DNA from: Sulfuriferula multivorans
GTDB taxonomy: Bacteria; Pseudomonadota; Gammaproteobacteria; Burkholderiales; Sulfuriferulaceae
Length of the DNA stretch: 64,000 bases
Direction of reading: 5' to 3'
Assembly (NCBI RefSeq): GCF_003851125.1
Contig: NZ_BGOW01000010.1
Location: 1-64,000, forward strand
The position numbers and the translations under genes are program-made. Below the pieces are notes generated by a model that saw nothing but the letters and a program-made list of their open reading frames with translations, made no database searches and was not told the origin of the DNA. Below, piece after piece: positions 1 through 9,572 of this stretch (its first letter is position 1; each line of letters opens with the position of its first letter).

Positions 1-120
1 GGTCAGTGCTATGGCAGCCGCCGCCTGGTGCATGCGTTGCAGGCGCAGGGCATGACCATGGGTCGGCACCAGGTGAGCAGCCTGATGCGTGAAGGGTCCT
101 TCCAGGCAATTTTGACTTAG
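1..120 (+). pseudogene. IS3-family transposase OrfB remnant
   Basis: The first 120 bases read as a 39-codon open frame to a TAG stop, with no start inside the window. The translation contains YGSRRLVHAL and then MGRHQVSSLMRE, which fits the HTH_21 segment near the N-terminus of IS3-family OrfB transposases. In an intact OrfB a DDE (rve) domain of about 200 residues follows. Here the frame stops eight residues after LMRE, so the gene is broken. The piece upstream is outside the window. Bases 121-241 show no further recognisable transposase and only a small hairpin (GATGC-TATC-GCATC). Confidence 0.75.
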
Positions 121-241
121 CGGTCGAGGGGCTCGGATGCTATCGCATCTCGCCCACACGAGGGTTTAATCAAGCGTTGCACTTGGGATTTGAACTCGCG
201 GGCTCTATCTGGGCGTGCTCCAGTTGGAAATCCAGGCCTGT

Positions 242-3034
242 TCAGAGACTCTTGAGCAACGCTTTGGCCGCTTCTGCCTCGGGGAATTTCTGGGTGTCGG
301 CGAGTAATTGTTCCAATTCTTTCCGAGCCTGGGTCTTGTCTCCGGTACGGACCAGCGCTGCGGCGTGGTGGTAGCGGAAGGATGCCACTTTGGGTGCCTT
401 GGCAACGGCTTTGCTCAGCAATTCCAGACCGCGCGGGGCTTGCCCCTGCTTTACCAGAATCCAGCCCAGGGTGTCCTGAATGGCTGGGCTGTCTGGGGCA
501 AGTTTCAAGGCCTGCTCGGCCGTAGCCAGTGCTCTATTGTCTTGTTCGCGCTCGTATAAGCCAGCCAGGTTATTCAGAACGAGTGCGTTATTTGGGGACT
601 GCCGCTGGATTTCCTGGTACTGGGCGATGGCCTCCTTATTTTGGCCACGAAAAATGTAGTACTCGGCAGCGTAGGCTCGCACCACGTTGTCGCTGGGATG
701 CTGTTTGAGCCAGGCGTTGAGGAGTTGCCCGGCAAGCGCGTTTTTGCCAACAAGAACGTAGACACGGTTTAGCTTGATGAATTCGGTCGATCCGGCACCT
801 TTATCCAGCGCTTGCTCATAAGCCTTGATTGCTTGAGGAAAATGTTTCTGGGCAGTCTGAATATCGCCTTCACGGTCGAATCCCAATGGGGATTTGGGTT
901 GTAGAGTCTGAATTTGGCGGGCAATCTGCAAAGCTGCTTCGAGTTTGTTTTCGGTCAGATTCAAACGGAGCAGTGTATCCAGAGTTTGCGACCGGTTCGG
1001 TTGGAGTTGTAGAGCTTTCTGTAAGCTTGTTCTGGCATCTGTCAGGTTCTTGTTGGCAATTTGGGCAAACGCTAGATGCAAGTAGGCATCTGGAGATTGC
1101 TCGTCCATTCTCGTTAGCTTAGTGAAAGTAACGATGGCGTTGGTTATATCATTGGTAGTCAGTTGTGTGGCGCCCAGCAAATTGAGTGCCCCTGGATTGT
1201 TAGGATTAGCATTAACCGCCTCTTTTGCTAAGGCCAATGCTTTCTGGGGTTGATTCTTGGTCAGGTAATACTGGGTGAGTGCGGCACGGGGTGGGATGGC
1301 TTCGGGGTGTGCTTTGGAAGCTTTTTCCAACCAACCGACGTAGGCATTTTCCTGTTTATTGATGGAGGCCAGCTCTGCCAGGGCCATCATGGCTTGTAAG
1401 TTGTTTTTATCAATGCTCAGGATGCTTTCAAAGCGTTTGCGCGCTGCGGCAGGGTTGTTCGCCTGTATATCAAGTTGCGCTAAATTTTCTGCTGCAGGGA
1501 AGAAATCAGGTTTGATCACCAGTGCCTGTTCGAAACTCTTGCGCGCATTGACCACGTCATTTTTGCCCAGATAGGCGCCGCCACGCAAATTGTAGGTGGT
1601 CGGATTATTAGGTTGTTTTTTGTCCAGCGCTGCGATGGCTAGCAGTGCGCGATCATACTGTTTGTCGCGTATCAGGCTTAGGATCAGCAGCGTGTCTGCA
1701 TCGCGTGCACCGGGGCCGGTGCCGCTATCCAGCGCAGCGGCGGATCCCAAGTCTGCTAACGCGCGTTCTGTTTCGCCGCTGGCTAGGAGACTTACTCCTA
1801 AACCGGTACGAATAGCAGCATTTTTTGGGTCAATTGCGGCGGCTTTCTCCAGGAGTTGTTTCGCTTTCGTGTATTCCTGTTCCTGTAGATAAATACCACT
1901 CACCAGCGCCAATAATTGTGGGTCATTTGACTGTTCTGGATTAAGCGGCTGCAAGGTAATGAGTGCTTGTTTGTTCTGGCCGAGTTTGGATTGCGTGACA
2001 GCTAGCAGCTTGAGGGCATATGCGTTGCCGGGTGTTCGTTCGAGGACTTTGCCAAGTTGGTTTGCAGTTTGTTCGTAAGAACCCAGAGCATAGTTCACAG
2101 CACTGGAAAGCAGCAGACTGGGTAGATGGTCCGGGGCGATTTGGAGCGCTTCTTGTAGTGCATCGCGTGCTTCCGGGTATTTATTTTGTTTAAAGGCCAA
2201 TAAAGCTTGTGTGTATTTGGAAAGCAGCGAGTTTGGCGCTATCTTGCGTATGCTCTCAATATCTCTTCGAGCCGTGTCCAATTGTCCGAGCGTGATATTG
2301 ATGAGGGCGCGGTTTTGTAGTGCTTCCAGATTATCCGGTTCGATTTTCAGCGCGCTGCTATAAGCAGTCAGCGCACCTTGCGTATTTTTATTGAGTTGTT
2401 CCAAATCACCAATAAATATCCAGGTCTTGGCCTGTCTGTCATTGATCTTGAGTGCGGTATCGAGCAAGGCTTTGGCTTTGCTCATGTCTTTATTTGCCAC
2501 CGCGCATTGCGCTAGCCCCCAATAAGTCGATGGATTACTCGTATCGGTATCGAGTGATTGCTGAAACAGATTACACGCCTCCTGCAATTTTCCTGTCCTG
2601 AGCAAGGCTTCGCCGCGCATTTGATAAATGCGTGCCAGGTTGGGTTTGGAAGTTGTGTCGCCCGGTTGAATTTCGGCCAGTACTCGATCGTATTTTCCCA
2701 TCAACATCAAGGCTTCGCCCAGAAGGGGTTTGATGGTTTCCTGGCGTACACCCAGTTTTTGAGCTTTTTGAAGTTCGTTTTCGGCTTCCGCACCCATGCC
2801 GGCTTTCAGGTAAATTTCTCCGAGTAGCAGCCTGGCTTGCGGGCTGTTGGGATTTTTCTGAAGTGCATTTTTCAGTTCAATCACGCCTGTCTTTAGATCG
2901 CCTTTGTCCTCAAAATCCTTTGCGCGCTGGATGAGTTGCTGCTCGGTCAGGTTGGCGTTATGGTCGCAGCCTTGCAAGGTGGACGTGGTTAATAATGCAA
3001 GGATCAAAGCCGACTGGAATGGTTTAAGTAACAT
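242..3034 (-). CDS. prsT: PEP-CTERM system TPR lipoprotein PrsT (second copy)
   Basis: A 930-residue protein with a lipoprotein signal peptide (hydrophobic stretch, then STLQG-C23) followed almost entirely by tetratricopeptide repeats. This matches the PrsT family, large TPR lipoproteins encoded with prsK and prsR in genomes that have exosortase XrtA and PEP-CTERM proteins. A role in secretion or assembly of the exopolymer at the envelope is inferred for the family. The ATG start has an AGGGA Shine-Dalgarno seven bases upstream. It lies 35 bp after another prsT copy, so the two are probably co-transcribed. The central third is much closer to the neighbour than the two ends are. Confidence 0.88.
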   Translation of the reverse strand: MLLKPFQSALILALLTTSTLQGCDHNANLTEQQLIQRAKDFEDKGDLKTGVIELKNALQKNPNSPQARLLLGEIYLKAGMGAEAENELQKAQKLGVRQETIKPLLGEALMLMGKYDRVLAEIQPGDTTSKPNLARIYQMRGEALLRTGKLQEACNLFQQSLDTDTSNPSTYWGLAQCAVANKDMSKAKALLDTALKINDRQAKTWIFIGDLEQLNKNTQGALTAYSSALKIEPDNLEALQNRALINITLGQLDTARRDIESIRKIAPNSLLSKYTQALLAFKQNKYPEARDALQEALQIAPDHLPSLLLSSAVNYALGSYEQTANQLGKVLERTPGNAYALKLLAVTQSKLGQNKQALITLQPLNPEQSNDPQLLALVSGIYLQEQEYTKAKQLLEKAAAIDPKNAAIRTGLGVSLLASGETERALADLGSAAALDSGTGPGARDADTLLILSLIRDKQYDRALLAIAALDKKQPNNPTTYNLRGGAYLGKNDVVNARKSFEQALVIKPDFFPAAENLAQLDIQANNPAAARKRFESILSIDKNNLQAMMALAELASINKQENAYVGWLEKASKAHPEAIPPRAALTQYYLTKNQPQKALALAKEAVNANPNNPGALNLLGATQLTTNDITNAIVTFTKLTRMDEQSPDAYLHLAFAQIANKNLTDARTSLQKALQLQPNRSQTLDTLLRLNLTENKLEAALQIARQIQTLQPKSPLGFDREGDIQTAQKHFPQAIKAYEQALDKGAGSTEFIKLNRVYVLVGKNALAGQLLNAWLKQHPSDNVVRAYAAEYYIFRGQNKEAIAQYQEIQRQSPNNALVLNNLAGLYEREQDNRALATAEQALKLAPDSPAIQDTLGWILVKQGQAPRGLELLSKAVAKAPKVASFRYHHAAALVRTGDKTQARKELEQLLADTQKFPEAEAAKALLKSL

Positions 3035-3069
3035 GTTCGTTCCCTGAAAAGATTCTTGAATCTCGGTAG

Positions 3070-5853
3070 TTAATTTGTCTTGCCTTGCAGTTGCTTGAGT
3101 AGCGTACGCGCCTCAGACTCGTGTGAAAATGCGGCACCGCTAGCGAGCAGGCGTTCCAGTTCACTACGTGCACGAGCAGTGTCGCCGGATTTTGCCAGTG
3201 CCTGGATGTAGTGGTACTCGATTTCAGTGCTGTCAGGTGACTTCGACAACGCCTGCCGGAATAGTTGTATGGCGCGCCCGGTTTGCCCGCGGGTCATCAA
3301 TATTTCGGCTAGTGTATCCATAACGGCGGTATTGTCGGGGGCAAGCTTGTAGGCGCGTTCGGCATAATCCAATGCTCTTGCGTCGCCGGCGCGCTGCAGG
3401 CTCCATGCGTAGTTGTTGAGGATCAAAATGTTGTTGGGGGATTTTTCCAGCAATGTGGCGTAGTTGGTATTGGCTAGTTTGTAGTTGCCGCGCTCCATGG
3501 CGCTCTGCGCTAAATAGGCGCGGCTTGCGGCATCATCGGGGTGCGCCTTGAGCCAGACAAGCAGCCCGGCATCCGCCTCAGCGGCTTTGCCGGAAAGCAC
3601 TTTGGCGTTGTGGAGTTTAACGGCCAGCGGACCACTGTTTTGCAGGCGCCAGGCGGTTTCGTATTTTTGCAGTGCCAGTGCGGGCTGTTTTTGCATCAGC
3701 AGTGTATCGCCTTCCAACACCCAACCAACAGGGGCACGCGGCAGTTGCTGTTGTACCTTGTGTGCCATCTGGATGGCCTGATCGTAGTGTTTGCCCTGAA
3801 TGTCGAGGGCAATCAGTGCGGTCTGGGCATCAAGGAAATCAGGCTTGATCTGGAGTGCACGATTGAGCGCAGCGCGCGCTTTATCGGTTTGTTTGAGCGC
3901 CAGCTGTGCATTGGCGATCCGAACCTGAACCGCGGGGGATTGCGGCGCCATTTCGGCCAGTTTCTGGAAGCTGGCGAGAGCGTTGTCTTTATCGCCTGCC
4001 GCCAGTTGGGCGTTGCCGAGCATATCCAGTGCGGCCGGGTTACCGGGATTGGCAGTGCGGGCTTCTCTGGCCAGCACCAGGGCTTTGGAGAAGTCGTTTT
4101 TACGCAGGTAGTAATCGGCCAGCAGCAGACGCGGCTGCAGCGCATCGGGCGCAGTCTTGGCAGCCCGTTCCAGCCAGCTCAGGTAGTCCTTTTCCTGTCC
4201 TGCCCGGGCGGATAGCTGGGCCAGTGCAAGCATAGCCTGGGCATTGTTGGCATCGTGCTGGAGCAGCGTCTCGAAGCGCTTGCGTGCGGCGGCTGGGTTG
4301 TTTGCCTGCAGGTCGAGTTGCGCAAGATTGGCAGCCGCCGGAAAAAAATCCGGATTGATTGCCAGCGCCTGCTCGAAACTCTTGCGTGCGTTGCTCAGGT
4401 CTTTTTTGCCCAGATACGCGCCGCCACGCAAATTGTAGGTGATTGGGCTGTTGGGCTGCTTTTTGTCCAGATCGGCGATGGCTTGCAGGGCGCGGTCGTA
4501 CTTTTTGTCACGCATCAGCGTCAGGATCAGCAGCGTGTCGGCTTTGTGCGCGCCGGCTCCAGTATCCAGGGTCGCGGCGGATTCGAGGTCGGCCAGCGCG
4601 CGGTCGGTGTCGCCACTGGCGAGACGGCTCACGCCCAAGCCGGTGCGGATGGAGGCGCTCTTGGGGTCGATGGAGGCGGCTTTTTCCAGAAGCTGGTTGG
4701 CTTTGGTGAAATTATTGGTGTGCAGATAGAGGTCACCGGCCAGCGCCAGCAGCTGGGGGTCGTTCGATTCCTCCGGTTTGAGTGGTTGCAAGGTTGCCAG
4801 TGCCTGCGCACTCTGGCCCAGTTTGGCCTGGGTGGCGGCCAGCAACTTGCGCGCATAAGCGTTGGCAGGGGCTTTTTCCAGCACCTTGCCGAGCTGGCTT
4901 GCGGCCTGTTCGTAGGAGCCCTGCGCATAGTTGACTGCGGCAGACAGTAGCAGAGCAGGCGGGTATTCTGGCGCAGATTTCAGCACCTCCTGCAGGTTGT
5001 CGCGCGCTGCGTCGAGCTTGCCACCACGGAAATCCACCAGCGCCTGCATATAGCGCACGGAAAGGTTGTTGGGGTTGAGTTTGCGCGCCGCTTCGATTTC
5101 CTGCCGGGCTTCCGCGAATTTATTGCTCGCCAGATAAATGGAGGCAATGCTGAGGTGGGCAGCGGAGTTGGTTGGATCGCTTTTGATCGCCTCGCGGTAG
5201 GCAGCAAGCGCGGCTTCGGGTTGGTTTTTCAGGCGCAGCAGATCCGCTTTCATTAGCCAGGCGTCCCGGTCCGTGGGCGCCAGCTTCAAGGCATTCTCGA
5301 TTTCGCCGAGGGCGCTATCCAGGCTGCCTTTGGCGGCGGCGATGCGTGCCAGTCCCAAATGCGCCGAAGCAGAGCTGGGTGCCGCTTTGAGCGCTTCGTT
5401 GAACAGTTTTCCGGCTTTGTCGGGTTCATTCAGACCCAATTCCGCGTTGCCGCGGGCAACGAGGATCTGCGCCTGGAGCGGCCCGGAAGCACCCTGAGGC
5501 AGGGTGATTTCCTCAATCACCCGCTGGTAAGCACCTTGTCCCTGCAGCGCTTCGGCCAGCGCAACCACTACCTTGTCCGGGGAGTACCCGGCGTCGCGCG
5601 CGCGACGCAGCTCTTTTTCCGCCGAGGCGTAATCGCCGCTGCGGTTATAGGCAGTACCCAGCAGATAGCGTGCCTCGGCGTTTTTGTCATCTTTTTGCAG
5701 GACGTTCTTGAGCTGAATGATGGCGGCTTTGTCGTCGCCCTTTGCTTGTAATTGTTTGGCCTCGGACAGGTATTTTGATGTGGAATCGCCGCAAGCTGCT
5801 GTAGCGAATAGGGTCAGCAGCAATGCAATATGAAGGCGGGATATAGAGGGCAC
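3070..5853 (-). CDS. prsT: PEP-CTERM system TPR lipoprotein PrsT (first copy)
   Basis: A 927-residue TPR protein with a lipoprotein signal (LFATAA-C21), the same family and size as the following gene. The start is GTG, supported by an AGGAG six bases upstream. TPR units fill residues of about 25-920. It follows prsR after 245 bp. That gap shows no -24/-12 element, so whether it has its own promoter is unclear. Membership of the PrsT family is firm from length, lipobox and neighbours. The biochemical role (probably a scaffold for exopolysaccharide or PEP-CTERM protein handling on the periplasmic face of a membrane) is inference. Confidence 0.88.
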   Translation of the reverse strand: MPSISRLHIALLLTLFATAACGDSTSKYLSEAKQLQAKGDDKAAIIQLKNVLQKDDKNAEARYLLGTAYNRSGDYASAEKELRRARDAGYSPDKVVVALAEALQGQGAYQRVIEEITLPQGASGPLQAQILVARGNAELGLNEPDKAGKLFNEALKAAPSSASAHLGLARIAAAKGSLDSALGEIENALKLAPTDRDAWLMKADLLRLKNQPEAALAAYREAIKSDPTNSAAHLSIASIYLASNKFAEARQEIEAARKLNPNNLSVRYMQALVDFRGGKLDAARDNLQEVLKSAPEYPPALLLSAAVNYAQGSYEQAASQLGKVLEKAPANAYARKLLAATQAKLGQSAQALATLQPLKPEESNDPQLLALAGDLYLHTNNFTKANQLLEKAASIDPKSASIRTGLGVSRLASGDTDRALADLESAATLDTGAGAHKADTLLILTLMRDKKYDRALQAIADLDKKQPNSPITYNLRGGAYLGKKDLSNARKSFEQALAINPDFFPAAANLAQLDLQANNPAAARKRFETLLQHDANNAQAMLALAQLSARAGQEKDYLSWLERAAKTAPDALQPRLLLADYYLRKNDFSKALVLAREARTANPGNPAALDMLGNAQLAAGDKDNALASFQKLAEMAPQSPAVQVRIANAQLALKQTDKARAALNRALQIKPDFLDAQTALIALDIQGKHYDQAIQMAHKVQQQLPRAPVGWVLEGDTLLMQKQPALALQKYETAWRLQNSGPLAVKLHNAKVLSGKAAEADAGLLVWLKAHPDDAASRAYLAQSAMERGNYKLANTNYATLLEKSPNNILILNNYAWSLQRAGDARALDYAERAYKLAPDNTAVMDTLAEILMTRGQTGRAIQLFRQALSKSPDSTEIEYHYIQALAKSGDTARARSELERLLASGAAFSHESEARTLLKQLQGKTN

Positions 5854-6098
5854 GTCAATCTCCTGGGGTATTGTTTTTTTAACTATTGGTGGTGGGTATC
5901 ATGGCGGCCGGCTGCAGGAATTGTCTGAATAGTGCAGCCAAATCAGCCGGCCTCAGTGTTGCGGTAAGACAAGGCGCATAAATAACAACAGCAAGTCCAG
6001 CCGCAACATATCCATGTTTCCCTTCAAGATTTGCAGATCATGCTACCACGCCGCAACAAATGGCGTTATCGGCCATCTGGTTGATAGTCACGGAAAAT
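5854..6098. other. Intergenic gap between prsR and prsT
   Basis: These 245 bp hold no open frame that looks real. I checked each GC dinucleotide for the spacing of a sigma-54 -24/-12 promoter reading toward prsT and found none. There is no strong terminator with a T-run after prsR. The stretch is likely a leader or untranslated spacer. Confidence 0.5.
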
Positions 6099-7451
6099 TT
6101 ATTTCAGGCCGCAACGGTTGATCAAGTCATACAAGGTTGGCCGGCTAACGCCCAATAGCTCCGCAGCCTGCACGATATTGCCATTGGTACGCCCCAGGGC
6201 TCGGATCACTGCGCGACGATCGGCTTCTTCACGAACCTGGCGCAGGTTGAGCGGTTCGGATTCGGCGCCACCAGCTTTCAAGCCCAGATCCTGGGCGGTG
6301 ATCTGCGTGCCCTCGGCCATGATGACTGCGCGCTTGATGACATTCTCCATTTCGCGTACGTTGCCTGGCCAGGGGTGGGCTTCGATGGTTTCAATGGCGT
6401 CGGCTGTGAAGCCTTTCAGGGTGCGGTTTTGCTGAGTGCTGAATTTTTCCAGGAAGGCATGGGCGAGCAGGGCGGCGTCACCCTGACGCTCCCGTAGTGG
6501 CGGGATCGTCACGCTGATTTCACTCAGGCGGTAGTATAAATCCTGGCGAAAGCTGCCTGCCTGGATCAGGTTTTCAAGATTCTGGTGGGTGGCCCCGATC
6601 ACCCGCACATCGACCGGGATTTCGCCACGTCCGCCCAGGCGCTCGATGACGCGCTCCTGCAGGAAACGCAATAACTTGGCCTGCAGAGGTTGCGGCAAGT
6701 CGCCGATTTCATCGAGGAACAGGGTGCCTTTGCTGGCGTATTCGATTTTTCCGATAGTCTGTTTTGCAGCTCCGGTGAATGCGCCCTTTTCATAGCCGAA
6801 CAGCTCGGATTCGAGTAAGGCCTCGGGTATGGCTGCGCAGTTGATGGCGACAAAACGTTCACTGGCCCGGTTGGAGAGCCGGTGCAAAGCACGTGCCAGC
6901 ACTTCTTTGCCGGTACCGGATTCACCCAGCAGCAATACGGTTGCGTCGGAGGGGGCGACTTTTTCCACAGTACGACATACACGGACCATGACCGGTGCGC
7001 TGGTGATAATGCCGTGCATGACTTCGCCAGGCCTTTGTTGCTGGAGTACGCGGTTCTCTTGCTCCAGACCGTGCACGCGAAACGCGCGCGCAATGATCAT
7101 GTCCAGAATTTGCGGATCGAATGGCTTCTGGTAAAAATCATAGGCGCCAAGGCTGATGGCTTTGACGGCATTGACGCGATCCTGATTGCCCGTTACAACG
7201 ATTACCTTGGTGGAGGGTGCGATGGCTACGATTTGTTGCAAAGTAGCGAGTCCTTCCTCGGCACTGTCGGGAAACGGTGGCAGGCCGAGATCGAGCAATA
7301 CCACGGCCGGCTCGAAGCGACGGATCTGATTGAGAGCGGCTTCACGGTCGGCCGCCAGTTGTATGTCATACCCATCCAGGCTCCAGCGTAGCTGCTTTTG
7401 CAACCCCGGGTCGTCCTCGACTACGAGTAGTGTGGGTTTGTTATCGCTCAC
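6099..7451 (-). CDS. prsR: Sigma-54-dependent response regulator PrsR
   Basis: A 450-residue NtrC-type regulator. A receiver domain (phospho-acceptor D54 in VVLLDLGLP, acidic pair D13/D14, K109) is followed by an AAA+ domain with Walker A GESGTGKE (176-183) and GAFTGA (223-228), the loop that contacts sigma-54. A C-terminal Fis-type helix-turn-helix (AAELLGVSRPTLYDLI) completes it. The GTG start is chosen because it overlaps the prsK stop (GTGA) and has AAGGAG at good spacing; longer frames extend into prsK. It is the expected partner of PrsK. Three -24/-12 promoters in this window are likely targets. Confidence 0.93.
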   Translation of the reverse strand: MSDNKPTLLVVEDDPGLQKQLRWSLDGYDIQLAADREAALNQIRRFEPAVVLLDLGLPPFPDSAEEGLATLQQIVAIAPSTKVIVVTGNQDRVNAVKAISLGAYDFYQKPFDPQILDMIIARAFRVHGLEQENRVLQQQRPGEVMHGIITSAPVMVRVCRTVEKVAPSDATVLLLGESGTGKEVLARALHRLSNRASERFVAINCAAIPEALLESELFGYEKGAFTGAAKQTIGKIEYASKGTLFLDEIGDLPQPLQAKLLRFLQERVIERLGGRGEIPVDVRVIGATHQNLENLIQAGSFRQDLYYRLSEISVTIPPLRERQGDAALLAHAFLEKFSTQQNRTLKGFTADAIETIEAHPWPGNVREMENVIKRAVIMAEGTQITAQDLGLKAGGAESEPLNLRQVREEADRRAVIRALGRTNGNIVQAAELLGVSRPTLYDLINRCGLK

Positions 7452-9553
7452 GCGATTTCTCCTTGAGTCAAATTGCCTGTTTCTCGCCGCGTGTTTTCTG
7501 CGGGGATATGGATGTTGAAAGTAGTCCCCTGCCCGGGTGTGCTGGTCACGTCGATTCTGCCGCCCAGTTCGAGAATATATTCGCGGCATTCGTAGGCGCC
7601 AATGCCCATGCCGGAGCCTTTGGTGGAATCGAACGGGCGGAACAGGCGTTCGCGGATGAAGGCGTCATCCATACCGCAACCGGTATCGGTAATGTCTATC
7701 ACCGCATCGTCGTCCTGGAGCGACAGATGTACCTCAATATGCCCATCGTAGGGGGTGGCCTCTAGCGCATTTTGCAGGATGTGGCCGAGCACGCGTTTGA
7801 GGCGTTCGTGATCGGCATTGACTTCGATGGAAGCGACATCTATCTGCAGCACGGGTTTAAGCCGGTAGACATGTTTCTCGCCAATAATTTCGGAAAGCAA
7901 TCCGCCCAGCTCGATTTTCTGCTCGGTCAGCACTGCCGGCTGGCCGCCCTTGAGTTGTTGCAGCAGGCGATCCATGCGCGCCACCGAGCTTTCCACGGTG
8001 CTGATCATGTCGTCCACGAACTCCGGGTTGTGCTTGTATTTCCCGGCATTGGACACCAGCAGGGATTGCTGTGCGATGAGGTTTTTCAGGTCGTGCACGA
8101 CAAACGCCGCCATGCGGTTGAACGATTCGAACTGACGCGCAACGGTAAGGGCTTCCGCGGCCTCCATCTGGGCCAGGTTGGCAGCGGCTTGGCGCGCGGC
8201 GGTCTTGATCAGATCGCTGACTTCCCAGTTGAATGGGATTTTTCCCAATGAGCGACCGATAATCATGAATCCGATCAGTTTGTCGCGCACCAGTAGTGGC
8301 GCTAGCAGCCAGGCATCAGGGATGGCATTGATCCAGGCAGGCAGCTGCAGGCCTTCGTAGAGCTCGGGCTGGCTGCGATATTCATCCAGATTGATTACCC
8401 ATTCGCGCTGGGTAAGAAACTCAGCCAAGGCGCCATCGACAGGTTCTTCGCCATCGGCGTGGTGCAGATTCCAGCTAACTATGCGGGTGAAGCGATGAGG
8501 TTCGCGCGTTAGCCACAAGGCGCCCGACTGGCTCTCCACCAATCCCGCAACGGCCTGGATGGCGCGCGTGCATAGCTGTTCGCCGGGGTCACCCTGCGAC
8601 AGGATGCGGGTGAAATTGAGCCATTCATCGCGATAGTCGTAGGTGTAACTAAAAAAATGCTTGCTCAAAAATACCCGCACCCGTGCCCGCAGTGTGCCGG
8701 AAAATAGAACCGACAGCAGGATCACGAACGCACCGAACAGGAATGCCGCCTGCAGGATACTGCTCCATTCTCCGCCAAAGGTGCGGATGTAATAGCCTGC
8801 GCCTGCCATGATCAGCAGGTATACGCCTGCACCGAGCAGGGCTGCCGTATGGAAAAACAGTCGTCGGGATACGGTGACGCGCAGATCCCAGTTGGGATTG
8901 CGTTTGGCGGAAATGGCGATCAGCGGCACCGACAATGCATTCACAATTCCGCGTCCAGCCCAGATTTCCGCGTCAATATGTTGAAACAGCATGGCGTCGG
9001 AGTATAGGTAAAAGTCATAGACCAGCATGCCGCCCAGACCAAAGCACAGGTATTTGATGCCCCAGCGGTCCTCGCTGCGGGTACTGCGGAATAGCTGTTC
9101 CACCAATGCCATGCCAAGCACTGCCAGGATAACCCGGCTTACTGCGCCGCCGAGTAGTGTATCCAGTATCGGTAGATCAACGAGGCCCGGAAAAATACTC
9201 AACGAATCCGCCACGATACGTACTATTAGCAGCGCGCAGTATGCCAGCATGACATAGCCGGCCACGCGCAGAATGGACATGGTTTTAGGCTGCATGCCCT
9301 GGCGCTGGTTCACCAGGTCAAGAAGGAAATAAAGCCATGCGGCATCGCGCAACAGTTCTGTAATTGCGGTGAGCGAGGAGATGTGCTGGCCATGGTAAGC
9401 GTCCAGCGCTGCGAGTCCAGCCCACAATGCGCTTATCACGCTGGCAGCCATAAACATGCCGGTGCGATTGGCTCCGCGTCTCGATACTGCCATCGCGCTC
9501 AGTGCTACAAACGCAACCGATGCAAAACCGTAGCTGATCAGGGTGGCATTCAT
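7448..9553 (-). CDS. prsK: PEP-CTERM system histidine kinase PrsK
   Basis: A 701-residue membrane sensor kinase. The N-terminal ~300 residues form a series of hydrophobic helices. Then come a GAF-like region, a dimerisation/phospho-acceptor segment with H487 (VVHDLKNLIAQ), and a HATPase domain (DTGCGMD, GSGMGIGAYECREY). This layout is that of PrsK, found with XrtA-type PEP-CTERM systems. The ATG at 9553 is preferred over an upstream TTG that would overlap the sugar transferase; its protein start (MNATLISYGFASVAF) matches the family. The gene follows the transferase after 19 bp and overlaps prsR by 4 bp, so all three form one operon. Confidence 0.92.
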   Translation of the reverse strand: MNATLISYGFASVAFVALSAMAVSRRGANRTGMFMAASVISALWAGLAALDAYHGQHISSLTAITELLRDAAWLYFLLDLVNQRQGMQPKTMSILRVAGYVMLAYCALLIVRIVADSLSIFPGLVDLPILDTLLGGAVSRVILAVLGMALVEQLFRSTRSEDRWGIKYLCFGLGGMLVYDFYLYSDAMLFQHIDAEIWAGRGIVNALSVPLIAISAKRNPNWDLRVTVSRRLFFHTAALLGAGVYLLIMAGAGYYIRTFGGEWSSILQAAFLFGAFVILLSVLFSGTLRARVRVFLSKHFFSYTYDYRDEWLNFTRILSQGDPGEQLCTRAIQAVAGLVESQSGALWLTREPHRFTRIVSWNLHHADGEEPVDGALAEFLTQREWVINLDEYRSQPELYEGLQLPAWINAIPDAWLLAPLLVRDKLIGFMIIGRSLGKIPFNWEVSDLIKTAARQAAANLAQMEAAEALTVARQFESFNRMAAFVVHDLKNLIAQQSLLVSNAGKYKHNPEFVDDMISTVESSVARMDRLLQQLKGGQPAVLTEQKIELGGLLSEIIGEKHVYRLKPVLQIDVASIEVNADHERLKRVLGHILQNALEATPYDGHIEVHLSLQDDDAVIDITDTGCGMDDAFIRERLFRPFDSTKGSGMGIGAYECREYILELGGRIDVTSTPGQGTTFNIHIPAENTRRETGNLTQGEIA

Positions 9554-9572
9554 GTGGGCGACAGCGGCGGGT

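Noticed and set aside
5854-6098. A sigma-54 promoter for prsT.
   Set aside because: No GG/GC pair with ten-base spacing reads toward prsT in this gap.
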